From assembly GCA_905182985.1 (NCBI GenBank), contig CAJJDN010000120.1:124001-188000 (forward strand): a DNA stretch of 64,000 nt. The letters run 5' to 3'. The notes under the pieces are model-generated. The model did not search any database and was not told where the DNA came from. It saw nothing but the letters and a program-made list of their open reading frames with translations. How positions within the stretch are numbered: the first letter of the stretch is position 1; every line of letters starts with the position of its first letter. Positions 1-13,260 of this stretch are shown piece by piece. The position numbers and the translations under genes are program-made. Source of the stretch: Paramecium sonneborni (taxonomy: Eukaryota > Ciliophora > Oligohymenophorea > Peniculida > Parameciidae).

Positions 1-647
1 TTTTGCATTTAGATTAAAGCTGAAATTTATATGATTATTAAAAGTAATATGCAATTAAATTGTTTCAAAATCTGAATTTAATTAAATTTACTTAATCTTT
101 TTATATATTTAGTATTTGGATATTGAATTTTCTTGATATTTAGTTCCTCAAGTTCATAAAAATATATGATTACTAATTTGTTTAAAACTATAAGTATACT
201 TATATAAAGATATAACATATTAAAAAGAACATTTGGAATATGTTGTAATGCTAAACATTAAATTTAAGAACAAGAGATTGCAGTAAAAAATTTAGAAAAA
301 AACAAAATTGATGATGAATTAGATATTGAGAGAGTTACGAGAAATCTATAATTTTAACTCTATAAATTTAATGATTTAATTATAATCAGATGATTTAAAC
401 AGAGAGATATATTTATTTATTCATAGAATATGCATTTATTAATTGAAAATAGTTTATTGTTTATTAAAGAATTATAAAATTTCATTTAATATAAATACAA
501 AATGGATTCAATTTTAATCTTTCAGAATTGAAATTTACAAATAAATTATTTAGAATTGATAAGATATAAAAAATAATATTGAATTTATGTGTCTATATTA
601 TACTAGTTTAATTAAATAATATTAAATTTTATAGTTTAATGTAGATT
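1..647. other. AT-rich flank with a possible broken small gene
   Basis: This stretch holds no complete gene that I can support. On the plus strand, roughly 230-400, one frame reads a protein-like stretch that begins with a GICCNAK-like motif and continues as a charged helix rich in Glu, Lys and Asp, ending at a TGA. It resembles the myristoylated N-terminus of a small lipid-anchored protein, but the codon before the Gly is Phe, not Met. It could be the second exon of an unrecognised small gene or a remnant. The rest is low-complexity AT sequence. Confidence 0.25.
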
Positions 648-2375
648 TCATGGGCTAAATTAAATTTTTTATCCTTAATAATTATTTGGTGATTGCATGG
701 TGTTAAGTGGAAATTAATTTTATTGTAAAACTGGTTTAATTGATTCTCTCTAATTTTAAATTTCCTCCTATTCATTTATGTCTACCAAAAGATTGTTATT
801 TTTGGTTTTTTTTGATGAAGATTATTCAGATTTTACAGATTGTCTAATTACTTGCTTATCATTTGGTGTAAAAGATTATCTAGGCAAAATTCTATTTTAT
901 AGTTAATTCTAATCAACCTTAAATTGATATTATTATTCATCATGTTTAATTTCTAATTCATGTTCATACTCTTAAAATTAAGAAAATTTATTTTACATTT
1001 TTAAAGTAAGTTCTTTTTCTTAACATTAGCTCCTCTATAAACAACAATAAAGCATGCAAAAACTTCTAATATTAAGGCTACTATGAATATCCAAAAGATT
1101 GTAATTTCATTTGCTCTAAATTTATCAATGTCATCTAAAGTTTCACTCATAATATATAAAAAATTATCTTCTAAACAACGGCTTCTTACAATTCTATTAA
1201 TGGTATCATGAAATTAAGCCTCATAAAAATACAAAAGACAAATAATTGTACCAAAAGATAAAAATGAACCAATTCTAATTGTGTAAATTATTCTTCGTAT
1301 TATTTTGATTTGTTTCTAATTTAATATTGGTAGGACTAAAATAAATGTAAAATCAGAAAGCATAAAAAATGAAATAAATTAAGGATTATTCCAATAAATA
1401 TACAATACATTAAAGTGAATAGAGTTTGAATGTACAATATGTATCCTAATTTTTTATAATATTTAGGACTCTCTAAAACTCTTTCTATTAAAGTATATCT
1501 GCAATCCATATGAAATTCAATATATCTTTCAGCATATAATCCAATTGTATCATTAATTGTGATATTCTTTGGATCAGTTATAGAATTAAGATTAAGAATA
1601 TCTAATGCTTTTATTTTTGATATTTCCTAATAGTTTAATAAGGTTTATGAACATTTCTCAAATTCATCAGAGTCTTTGCATATCTTTCCATTGAATCCAA
1701 ATCTTAAATTAGTTACAGGTTATCTAGATTAAACAGAAGATAAAACCATTATAGTTTTATTTACAGATCCTTTTTGTATTTACAACTTGCTTTCATAAAA
1801 ATAATTAGTGAAATTCTGTAGATTGACACTATAGTTTTTCAAATAACCTTAAGTAAAGTTTTATTATGTTAAGATATCATTAAAAGGACATTAGAAAGTA
1901 GAAGTTATTTAATTTATGTTTATACAATATTTAGAATTTAGTTCAACTCCTCCACATAAACTAAAACCATAATCACAATCAGATTAGAGTGTATAATTAT
2001 TTATAAATGTAAAGGAATCAAGTTTTTCAATTGTGAATTAAACATTCTCATTATCAATTGAATAAGTTTAAATTTTTTAATTTTAAAAAGTAGCAGAGAC
2101 TTTTGTTAAATCATTTTCTTCTGCAATTTAAAGAATTTTAATAGGACTTTGTTCCCAATTATAAATTAATAATTCAAAATCTGTAGGCAGGGTAGAATTA
2201 AAATTTACATATTGTTAATAAGAAAGTAGTACAATAGCAAGTGAATATGTAAAGACTAATAACAAATAGAAGATAACAATATATTGTTATATTTTTTAAT
2301 CGCTATTATATCTCTCTTTTATTATTATATAAGATTATTACCTTCAAAAGTTAAATTATTTTTATTTCCAAGCAT
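648..2375 (-). CDS. Four-TM membrane protein with Cys-containing ectodomain
   Basis: I do not know this protein by name; its plan is common among ciliate membrane proteins. An N-terminal TM segment (YIVIFYLLLVFTYSLAIVLL) is followed by about 270 residues of Asn-rich, presumably lumenal sequence with several Cys (CDYGFSLCGG, SKYCINI). Then come two or three TM segments (near TLFTLMYCIFIGII and FLSFGTIICLLYFYE), a last TM (IFWIFIVALILEVFACFIVV) and a cytosolic Gln/Ser-rich tail ending QFSP. Three introns are inferred: 26 bp after codon 11, 26 bp before the tail, and one whose limits are unclear between the second and third TM, where the frame changes (near position 1360-1440). The start is the first ATG that splices into the long frame. 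Confidence 0.7.
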
Positions 2376-2604
2376 GAATAGAGGAATAATAATAAAATAT
2401 AAATGAATTATATGAAATTATAATCATAGAGAAATCTTGAGATTATGTAGATGAGATAAAATAAAAATTTTAATATAGTTTATGAGTATTTTAATAAAAT
2501 ATAATTGTTATTTATTTTCTTATTTAAAAAAGAAGATATAAATGAAGTGTGTAATTCAAAATAGATGAAAAATAATAATGTAATATGCTTTATTTTATTG
2601 ATAT

Positions 2605-3393
2605 TCATTGATGAACTGCTTTTAATAACCTATTTAAGAATGTATTATTTTCAGGTCTGTCTCTGAACAATGATTAAATCTTTGGTTTAGGTTATAAATC
2701 TTGTGTTAGTTATTTTTCTAATGGATTTTAAACTCCTCTAATAGCTGGAGAAGTCCAATGATTAGATTATCTTGCTAACATCCAAAGAAGTTAATTGTAA
2801 TCATTGATAAAATAATAAGTAGGCATATGAGTATAATCTTATGGTCCAAGTACAATTTAAGTCACATGTAATCTATATCTTTATTCTTTGGTCCATGTCC
2901 ATTTTGATTCTTAAACAACAATGGCTAAAATAGTATAATTGAATTGAAATTACATTCAGAAAGTCTCAATAAAATATTAGGTGTCAAAACTTTGAAATTG
3001 TTTACTCCAAGCTCTTCCCAAGTAGCTGCCCAAACATCTCCATTATCGTACTCACTAGCAGTAAATGTTGCATTTTGCTGTAATAGATAACAAGTCTTAC
3101 GAATTTCTATTTAACGTGAGATTCCACCAATTATGCAATTTGTGGTACATATTATTGGGAATCAATCATTACAGGGTAATCATTCACATATGGATAATCT
3201 CCTAATCTGAAGAAATCATCATATTCTAGAAAAACCATAAAAATAATAGATTACAATTTTAGAGTCCTTTATTCATGTAGATATGTTTTGATGGATCTAA
3301 TCCTTCATAAGGAGCACCAAATACATTGTATTATTATACTGATCTGAAGCACATTGAGTTGATCTTACCCAAACTAACCAACTTTGTCAGCAT
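2605..3393 (-). CDS. Conserved small protein, possible mitochondrial presequence
   Basis: A 235-aa protein after removal of three introns of 29, 23 and 29 bp; the spliced length is in frame throughout. The N-terminus MLTKLVSLGKINSMCFRS is basic, hydroxylated and free of acidic residues, as in a mitochondrial presequence. The body is soluble, with no TM segment, and is rich in aromatic residues (QYDDFFRLGDYPYVNDYP, DNGDVWAATWEELG). I recognise no domain. A mitochondrial location is an inference from the N-terminus only. It lies 242 bp from the divergently transcribed anoctamin gene. Confidence 0.7.
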
Positions 3394-3635
3394 TTTTGTT
3401 ATTTTAATTATAATATTTACAAATCAATGATTTTTATATATAAATGTATATATATATATATAAACAATACTATTTTAATTAAATGTAATTTTCTTATTAT
3501 TAAATAGTAATTTGAGTTCATAAATACTAATCATTAAGGGAACAAACTTCATTTGATGATAATTCTAAACAAATTCAATTATAAAAATGAAAAGAATAGA
3601 GTTATTTATAATATTTATTCCATTATTTTAAATAT

Positions 3636-6600
3636 ATGTAAATTACTCAAACTTAGTTATTAGAATGGGTAAAGGATGGAAACAAAGTGACTTTGAAAAA
3701 ACATTTCGAAGATCAATTAAAGTTTTCTGAAGAAAAATTGCAAGCATTTTTTTCTATGGTAGATGATTAAAACCGAAATGTCGTACATTGGGCTGCTTAT
3801 TTAGGATAATATAAATTATTGAAGTGGTGGTGTAAAGAATATAAATTAATGATTGACTTAAACCGAGGAGATATGCATTCTTACACTCCCTTAGAATTAG
3901 CTAGCATTAAAGGGTATGCAGTATTTTTAATTATTCTAAAGGTATTCTGGTGAGTATAATCCAGAAAAACAAGAAAAGACAATACGATTATTATTAGATC
4001 ATGGTGCTCAAATTCCATAATCTAATACCTCTAAACCAAATCCTTTACATTGGGCGTTTTATTATGGAAATAAAGAACTAGTCGATTTTCTTATCTCAAA
4101 AGATTTTCAACTTTAATTAGAAACTGATTAATAAGGCAATTATCCTATAGATTACTTGTTTTTAGAGAACAGGCCTGATTAATACAAGTAAAGAATTTTC
4201 ATATTTGTTAATAGAAGAGATGTTGGTGAAATATTTGAGAATACAATAATTAATTATGCTTTGGTAACAACAAAATAAACATTGAATAGAAAACCAAAGA
4301 AGAAGAAATAAAGATAAGCAACAATAATAACAAGTTAACTTCCTTTTATTTAAACTTAAATAAAGGAAGATGAGTCAACACCTGAATCTGAGCCCTCAAA
4401 AAATGGTATACCATATTCTAATATATCGAATTATCATAGAAGCCAAACATCTAATTCTTTCATTTCAAAAAATACAATGGCTAAAAGTAATCAAAAACCG
4501 ACTTAGAGTTAACAAATTTTAATTAGGTTTTAGCAAAGGAGTTGTTGCAAAAAGATATAATCAAAAAATTTAGATGATATAGCTGATATTCCTCTTTATG
4601 ATGATTCTCGAATAGAAATGAAAGAACCTGAGGAAGAGAAAATACCTGAAATAAAAGTATTCAACTAAAATCAAAAAAACACAAATTCTAGTAAAATGAA
4701 TACGGATAATAATTAAGAAAATTAGTTTAAAGCAGACTAATGCAACATTATTATAACATAACCTCCTCCATTATTAATTGATTAAGATTCTTCCCCATAA
4801 AAAAATTTACATCCAAGAAAACAACATAAAAGTAATAAATCAAAGGAATCAAATGTTGATAATTTATAAAAGAAAAATACTTTAAAAGAGAAGTTCATCA
4901 TATATCATAGTAAAGCAAATCTTACAAAAAATGAGATATATGAATGTAGACTATAATATTGGTCTGCAAGTTAAGGGAATACAGAATTTTTTATTTATTT
5001 TTTAAGAAGGAAATGTAATCCTTTTGTAAATGTGTATTAAGGATTTAATTGTCTTCATATTGCAGCCTTTAAAGGGAAACCAAAAATATTAAAAATAATT
5101 TTAGAGAATGATTATGAATATTATGATTATTCTGGAGAGGGTAATCAAAAAAATAAAAAGTAATTGAAAGATCAAATTTTCGATAAAGTAATTAATTGAT
5201 AATATAAACTTTTTTAGAAAGAATGTATAAATATTTTAACAGATTAAAATCCATCAAATGCTTTACATTTAGCTATTGAATAAGAGAAGTATCATTGTAT
5301 GAAAACTCTAATTTTACATGGAATATCAGTGGATACAGTAAATAGTCGATGTTTGAAACCATTCGAATTAACTTTTAATTAAAAATTTATGGAATATTAC
5401 AAAGAAAACATATAAATAAAATAATAAATAAGTAGTTTAACTGAATTGGGATATTAGTATGTTATTTAAACAAAAGGAACATTGAGTGTAGAATAAGATA
5501 TAGTTTATTTACAATTATAAAATATAAGACAGACATTTAGAGAGAGAGGTTGGAGTTTTGAATTTTTAATATTTCATGCTCCAGATCTGGATAAATTGGA
5601 AAAGTATAGGGATGATGCTTAGACAAAAAAAGTGAAATCTATTTTCCATTATTATGTATTGAAATTACCACCTGATTCAATTTATAATTTAGCAGATTTA
5701 TATCAGATATCATGTTACAATTTTTAAACAAAAGTAAGTTAGATATGTGATTTTAGTATATATGTTAATTTAACTATAATAAGAGGGGTTTTTTTGAGTT
5801 TCCAAAAGATTTATAGGTATAAATGTTGATATTAAACACTTTGAATGATGAGTTTGATGTAGATAAGTTTGTATTAGAGAAATTGATAATATCGCATTAT
5901 CCTTTAGAGGATATATAGAAATGTGAAAAGATAACATAATTTTGGGATGAGTAATAGAATAATTGTATTCGTGATTCGATTCGATATGAAACTTAATAAA
6001 TTGCATTAAGACCATTGCATGCTGTGGCTTCATATTTTGGTCCAGTAGTAGCATGGTATATAGCCTTAAATGTGTAAATAATAGGTTGGTTATTGATTCC
6101 ATCAGTTTTTGGAGCAGCTTTAGGAATATATATTATAATAACAAAGGAAGTGAAGTAAAGAATATAAACAAATATACATAGTTCTTCAATAGTTCCATTT
6201 TATGCATTGCTAATGACATTATGGTCAACATTATTTATGGAGAAATGGAAGAATAGGGAGTCTGAGTTAAAATTTTGTTGGGATATGCATAAGTTTAGAT
6301 AAACATAGCCGTAGAGAGTGATGTATACAGGATAGTATATAATAAATGAAGCAACAAATAAGATATAAATATATGATTATTTTACAACTTTTAAGAGGAG
6401 ATTAATAGCTGAAGGACCCGTAATATTAATAGGAATAGCAATCATAGTAGTCAGTTTTTATGCATTTAATCTTTGGTTATAAGAGTGGAAAGGTCATTCT
6501 ATAATGCCAATAGTGATAAATTCATTGAATGGAGTTTCAATGACAGTGTTTTGTGATTTATACAAAAGATTATGTACATCATTAGTAACATGGGAAAATC

Positions 6601-7442
6601 ATATGTATGAGTCTGAATAGGAATACTCTTACATTTTGAAAGTATTTTTATTTGAATTTTTAATATCCTATGTATCAGTTGTTTATGTAGCAATATTCGA
6701 AAATGATGCATCATAATTAAGTGTATCAGTTGCAAGTATTATTATTACAAGAGGAGTGATATCTAATGTGAAGAGTAACTTTTTACCATACATTCTATTT
6801 AAATAAGAGAAAAGAATTTTAAATAGTAAATTTACAGAATTTAAATCTTTATATATAACAAGATCAGCAGATAAAAAATAAGTTCCAAAGATTTGCAATT
6901 AAAATTTTAGTACTGATAAATTGAGTTCTGAAATTCAATTGTCTTTTCTTTAAGAACTAGAAGTAGGTAGAATTAAACAACCATAAAAAGTTTTATATGA
7001 TGAATATACAAGTATTGCTATTTAATTTGGATATACAACTATGTTTGCACCAACATTCCCAGCTGCTCCATTATTTTTTATGATCAATTGTTATATCAAT
7101 TTAAGATGGTCTATTTACAATTATTAACATATTTTAAAAAGAGAAAGAGCTTAAGCTGCTGATTCGATTGGAATTTGGTTGTAAATCTTTGAAATCATGA
7201 ATTATTGTGCAACATTTATGAATTGTATAGTTATTGGAACTGTAAATAAGGAGTAATTTAAAGGAATTATAGGAAATCAAAATGCTTTAGTGAGTGCCTT
7301 CTTCCTTGCTGCAATCGAACATATCTTATTACTTATAAAATACATTCTTGATGTGTCAATTCCTGATTGTCCATATTGGGTAGAAAAGGAACTAAGAAGA
7401 TATGCATACTTAGAAGAAAAATACTAGAAAAATAATATTTGA
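3636..7442 (+). CDS. Ankyrin-repeat anoctamin (TMEM16-like)
   Basis: A 1251-aa protein. Residues about 35-140 carry ankyrin repeats (NVVHWAAYLGQYKLLKWW; NPLHWAFYYGNKELVDFLI), with another ankyrin-like unit about residue 460 (GFNCLHIAAFKGKPKILKII). Between them lies a charged Ser/Lys/Gln-rich linker. From about residue 620 the protein reads as the anoctamin fold: an N-terminal domain (RGWSFEFLIFHAPDLDKLEKY), the entry to the first TM (LRPLHAVASYFGPVVAWYIA), many TM helices, and a C-terminal stretch (FGYTTMFAPTFPAAPLFFMI) typical of the family. Anoctamins are Ca2+-activated lipid scramblases or anion channels. Introns: 3914-3941 (28 bp, inside the first ankyrin block) and 5734-5756 (23 bp). The start MQITQTQLLEW is the only ATG that opens this frame; an earlier ATG at 3587 stays in another frame. 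Confidence 0.88.
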
Positions 7443-7498
7443 TCCTTAATTTATTTGTTTTATATTTATTATCAAAATTATAATATTGAAAATTAGTT

Positions 7499-9013
7499 AT
7501 GGACGAATAACAATAGATTTATGAGGAACTTTGTATATCAATTGTTGAATCAGAATAGATAACTAAAAGCATAATCAAATAAATATTACATTAAAGTACA
7601 TCAATCATTATTAATAAACATATAAACTCTATTTTACCTCTTTTAGGATATAATTGGTTTAGAGAATAAGTTATTGTGTTAATGGATAAATATAATTTGA
7701 GAAATGATGAATTTGAAGAAAATGTTATTGAAGACTCTGAACCTATTGCTGTTAATACAGAACATTGGAGGAGATGTCAAGGTTAAGTTAAATAAGTTAC
7801 ATCTAGAGAAAATTCTAATTCTCCTGTATTTTAAAGAAGAGATACTAAAAGAATGTCTAAATTAATGACCATTAAGACATCTAGATAAAGTGAATGTTTT
7901 AATTCATAACTCATTAAAATGGGTGAATTAGAAGAGGAATAAGAATTTGATCCTAATATTGAAAGTATTAGATAGGCTAAACTAAGATAAATATCAATTC
8001 AACAATAAAAACAATAGAATGATAAAATTAAAATACTTGAAGTTCAAGAATAAGTTAAATAATTGAAAAGATTAAATGTAGATTCTAAATCTAAATATAC
8101 ATTTGATTATGAAGGTAAGGTTGTTGTCTAAAAACCTCCTGATATTGATAAATATCCAAAATCATTCTAAAATATCAGTGAAAAACGAACTCTAGTAGAA
8201 ATTAGAGATCTTATTCCTAATCATAAAATGCAATCTGAACTTATATAATTAGCTAGTAAGAACAATCAAAATATTGGTTAAAATAATTAATTTGTGATTA
8301 AAACATCAGTTCCATAAATTGATTTAATTATTATGAAAGAAGGTGTCACATTCTATGATGGAAAACAAGAAAAAAAAAAAGATAGAGTTTTTCCCTTAAT
8401 GGATATTAAAGATCCTGTCTAACTTTAATAAACTTTATAAAAATAAAATGTATAAATGACTAAAATAGAATATTAATAAATTACTAGTACTTCATAAACT
8501 AATAATAATACTTTTTAAAATAAAACTATGAGTCTTTCCTCTTTATAATAATAATAAAATTAATTTACTAATAGATCTTAATAATAGACTGATAATTTAT
8601 TAAATATGAATGACAGTATAATAAGTTAGAGAATACCTAAAAATCTTACTACTATGAATCATTCTATCTCATCCTCTATTTTGTAAAGATTGAATGGTTC
8701 TATTTCTATCTTAAGTGAATAATAACTTGAGGAATTGATTGTACCTTAACCTGAAAAAAATGAAAAAAATAAAGATCAAAAGGAACACCCTCTGTTTCTA
8801 AAGAAAAAAAAGACAGAAATTGAAATAATTCCTTCTAAATCTGTTCCAAGTCTTACATTTGAATTACCATAAATACCTCCTAACATTTTATCGAATACTT
8901 TAAGTAAATTACCAAAAACATTTGAAAGTCAAGGAAGTTTTCCTAAATTAATTTCTAAGTTTCCAAGATAAAGAATATCAAAATAAGCTATACAATTAAA
9001 AATTGAAATATGA
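7499..9013 (+). CDS. Hydrophilic Gln/Ser-rich protein, unknown
   Basis: A single-exon, 504-aa protein starting MDEQQQIYEELCIS, 56 bp after the anoctamin stop. It has no TM segment. The first 60 residues look like a helical fold (YNWFREQVIVLMDKYNLR). Residues about 170-200 form a short coiled coil (KIKILEVQEQVKQLKRL), followed by a more conserved-looking block (YTFDYEGKVVVQKPPDIDKYP ... RTLVEIRDLIPNH). The last third is Ser/Gln/Asn-rich and ends in Pro- and Lys-rich segments. I do not recognise the family. A cytoskeletal or ciliary role would fit the composition but is not shown by any motif. Confidence 0.75.
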
Positions 9014-9032
9014 TGTATTTTATATAATTAAA

Positions 9033-10503
9033 ATGATTATATAATAAAATGAAGAATAGGAAATATATTAACAATAAGACTCAAATGATACTGAATAAAA
9101 ACTAAAAAGTTCATATGTATCAAATGAATATGTAGAAGCTGGTAATAATAGTCCTCAAAATTCAGTTGATCTTAAATAGTTATAAGCACCTTAAATAAAT
9201 TAAATTCCTAAAGTAATGGTAAATGCAAGCAGTTATTAATCTATACCAATGAGTTCTTAATTTAGATATTAAGATGATTAACAATCATAAAAGATGAAAA
9301 CAGGACCCAGTGATTAATCCAAAATAACACCAGGTTATACTAAATACATGATAGAAGAATCAAATTAATAATATGATTATGTAAGAGGAATGTTCACTGA
9401 AGATGAAATTAAAGAGGCTTTTAATGTTTTAGATATGAATAAAGATGGTGGCATTACATCTGAAGATTTATCATTCTTTTTAGATTTTATTGGAGAAAAG
9501 GCAACTTCTGAAGAAATTGAAGAAATGATAAGAATGTGTGATAAAGATGGAAGTGGAGAAGTTAAATTTGAAGATTTTAAGAATTTAGCTGGAGGATGGT
9601 CTTTACCAACATTAGGTTAAGCTCATCCACCAACAAAAGAATTAGTAGAAAAAAGAACATAAATCAATCAAACTATGATGGAAAAAGAAGTTTAAGAGGT
9701 TGCTAGAAAAGGAAAGATAACTCCTTAGATGGTTGAATAAATTAGAAAAAATGAATTAACTAGTCCAAGATTTGGTTAAGATGAATAATCTAAACTGATG
9801 TTTTAATCAATTAACAACATAGCATCTTAAAAAAAATAAAGATAAGTTATTGGATAAAATTTAAAAGTTATTCGATCTGATGAAGGTTAAATTACTTAAT
9901 AAACTAAATAAAAATCATCTTTAAGTTAAAGAGAAATTATGCTCTAAAGAAAAAATAACTCTGCAAGATTTGTAAAAGAAAAGAAAATTGATCAAGCTTA
10001 TATATTAGATGTTTTTGATAAAATTAATAAACTTGATATTATGGAATCATGTACTTATGAAGATTTCATTCATTATTTGGATATTTTAGATAGTAAAAAT
10101 AAAATATATTTAAGATCATCAATCAAAATTATTATTCAATTCCATGAATGAAAATCCAGTCAGAGAAGAATATGTTAAAAGTTCAGATAATGTAATTGTA
10201 GATCAAACTGTTAATTTAAAAAATACTCTTCTAACATTATTGGGTTAAACAAACTGTCGAAAACATGATAAACTTGAAATAGCTTATTTATTATAAGATT
10301 CTAATTAGCAAGGATACATTTTTTTAGACGATTTGATTTCTTTACTTGTAAATTTATATTGCATTTCAGAAGTTGGAATAATTGAACAAAAAATATTAAA
10401 AATGACTGCGAAGAAGGGTTTGAAAAATAGAAAAGATACAATTAAAAAGGATATTTATATAAGTATGGTTAATGAATACGGATAAGTATTTGAACCGATT
10501 TGA
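9033..10503 (+). CDS. EF-hand protein with one canonical pair
   Basis: A 482-aa protein that starts only 19 bp after the previous stop. After a Gln/Asn-rich N-terminus, residues about 125-195 hold two canonical EF-hands with complete Ca2+-binding loops, DMNKDGGITSED and DKDGSGEVKFED, spaced as in calmodulin or centrin. The C-terminal third has a degenerate, probably non-binding EF-like unit (DSNQQGYIFLDDLI). A 22-bp intron at 10093-10114 is needed to keep frame. The middle is Lys/Gln-rich and probably disordered. A Ca2+-sensing or cytoskeletal adaptor role is likely from the EF pair; the partner is unknown. Confidence 0.85.
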
Positions 10504-10559
10504 CAGATTAATTACAATAAGTTTGTTATTATAATATTAATTTAAATCTCACCATATTG

Positions 10560-13108
10560 ATGTCATCTATTCAAGAAAAAAATATTTGTACTCACTATCA
10601 TAAAGTCCTGCTTTCAAGATCTTTGCCTAAATTTTTTTAAGAAATATAAAAGCTATAAGTAGTTTATAATGGATTATTCAGGTGCTTTACTAAAAAAACA
10701 ATTTAAAGTGTGAATAATGTTAATTAAAAATTGATGTTGGAAATATTTGTTTAAGATGTTAAGCAGTGATTTGTAATGTTGATAAATAATGTCTTCAACA
10801 TCACAGTCAATGCATGACTAATTCATAAAGTAATTTTGAAAAAAGTGATCATTGCATATTTATTAATATAATTTCCACTTAAATGATATGTATTATATGT
10901 AAATCAGAAATTTTGGATTTTGAATAGTATGGATTAACTGGAAATGAAGATGTTTTTAGCTAATGGATTAATCCATAAAGAATTAGAATAGAATATTTAA
11001 GATATTTTTAAAAACAAGAATTAAGTCTTTAAAGATTCAACTCTCCAAATGTTGGCATATTAAATATAGCTAACTTTAGTTTTATGAATTGTGTTTTATA
11101 AATTTTACTTAATTTTCCTACTATTTAACAAATACTCTAAAAAGTTCATGTAGAATTAGAGAAAGGAGAATTTAATGTAAAGTCTATAAAGAAAATTATA
11201 TTGAGGAATATTTGTTCTATAAGTGATACTCTTAAATCTAAATCATGCAAATTACTTAATCCAACAGAATTTATTAAAAGCATTGCATAATCTGAATCTA
11301 AATTATTAGGTTATGGATAAAAAGATGCTTATGTAAAAATTTTAAAAATTATTCTATAGGAAGCTTTTAAATATTTGATCAATTTTTTACATGAAGAATT
11401 TAGATTTACAAATAGCATTTCATATTGGAAAAATATAATACCATTTTAAAATCAAGAACCCATCTAACATGATTGGTTATTATTGTAAGACTATTAATTC
11501 TATTTGTTATAGAAGTTAAGCATCAAAATTTAGAGATTATTCATTTATTTAAAATATATTTTCTGGAGAACTTCAATCGACAATATAATGCCTTAATTGT
11601 AATCGACAAACTTTATTAAATGAAAACTATTCAGCTATATCTCTTGAAATACCCTAAATTAATGAATAAAATGTAATATCAAAATTCTTCAATAAATTAA
11701 CAAAAGATAAACAAGATTATGTTACATTACAAAGTTGTTTAGAATTGTTTTATGAACCAATCTAAGAATCTAATTTTCTTTGTTTATGTGGATCACGAAA
11801 TGGTAGAAGAAAATATAAATTTAGCAAATTTTCAAATATCCTCACCATACATATATAAAGATTCAAAAATAAAAATTAAAAAGATTAAACTCATGTTTCA
11901 TTCCCTGTTGAACAAACTAGTTTTTCTAATTATTTAAATGTATTATTGAATATTTAATTTTTAAGATGTAAGGAGACTTGAATTATTAATTATTTGGATT
12001 GATTGTACATTATAGTAATATAGGTGGTGATCATTATGAATCAATTATAAGATAACCTAATAATACTTTTTTATCTATTAGAGATGATTAAGTTAATCCA
12101 GTTACTTTAAAATATGTCAAAGATAGTGAAGCTTTGATGTTATTTTATTAAAAAGTAGATTCTCCTATTAATTATAAAACAATACATAATGTATTAACAT
12201 AATATGAATTAATTTAAACTGGAGAAATAGTATTAAAAGATGATGAACTAAGTTTTTTACCTAATTTTTGGTTTGAATAATTCTTAACTTTAAGTAATCC
12301 TCAAATGATTATAACATCTCATTTATTTTGTTTTCATAATTAATTAAAACCTGATTATTGGGATTTTAGACAATCTTATGAAAATATAAATTAATAAGAA
12401 TAAATGAATACAAGTTTCTTATGTGATTAAAGTATTCATTTACAACAGAATAATAATTCTTCTTCTTACTTTTAGTTACAAATTCAATCTGTTTAATTAC
12501 CAACTGCCATATGCTAATTTTTAATTGAAAAATATGGTGGAGGACCATTAATTTAAAAAAATATTTAAACTTGTTAAATTTGCATTGAATAAGCTCAGAA
12601 TATGAGCAAAAGAAGAAAATTAGAAAGAAATTTAATTTAAAAATATGAAAATTGCTAATCTGAAAATTAATTTATTATTAATTAAGATTGGATTACAATA
12701 TGGTAAAGATACCTCTATAATTCAAAATCTTAATTATAAAAAAATTTTATTTTTGGAAATCCTCCCCCAGGAGAAATTAATAATTTACCACTTCTAGATA
12801 GTAACAATTAATTACTTAAAGAAAAATAGATTAATATAGATTATAGACTTATAAGTCATTAATTATGGAGTGTTTTAGTTTCTATTTATGGAGGAGGTAT
12901 TTATATTTAATATTTATTTAGGACCTATTATTTAAGTAAATCTATCCAATTTCGAAGAAGATAATCCTAAATAAAAGTAAAAATAATTTTGTATTTTAGA
13001 ATTTTTAATTTAGATGCTGATGATATTACTAAAATTAAGGAAATACGAAATATTTTGAACTAATGCTTCAAAATGTATAATATTTGTGAAAATATAGATT
13101 GTATATGA
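10560..13108 (+). CDS. USP20/33-type deubiquitinase, catalytic Cys replaced by Ser
   Basis: An 807-aa protein with the domain order zinc-finger UBP, USP, DUSP, DUSP, as in USP20/USP33. The UBP finger shows paired Cys and His ligands (CEQC ... CLRC ... HH). The USP core has the Cys box as VGILNIANFSFMNCVLQ: where the family has N-T-C-F/Y-M-N, codon 11078-11080 is AGT (Ser). The zinc-binding fingers (CLNC ... CLCG), the HIYRF segment and the His box (HYSNIGGDHYE) are present. Two DUSP signatures follow (KYGGGPLI, YGGGPII). Five introns: 10659-10681, 11485-11512, 11940-11965, 12897-12921 and 12977-12999. With Ser at the nucleophile position it should bind ubiquitin but hardly hydrolyse it, unless the base is a sequencing error. 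Confidence 0.87.
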
Positions 13109-13260
13109 GTCTAAAAATAATTATAATATATTTTATATTTTCTTATTATTTATTTTTTTAAGATTTTTAAAAATATTCTAATATTCTATTTGAAACAATT
13201 AAAAATAATTAGATTTTTATAATAATTATGGAGGCAAAATATAAAAAGTGAAATAAAAAA

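Noticed and set aside
5770..6735. Minus-strand frames of 78-110 codons inside the anoctamin gene
   Set aside because: They are antisense shadows; the plus strand carries the full anoctamin domain in one frame.
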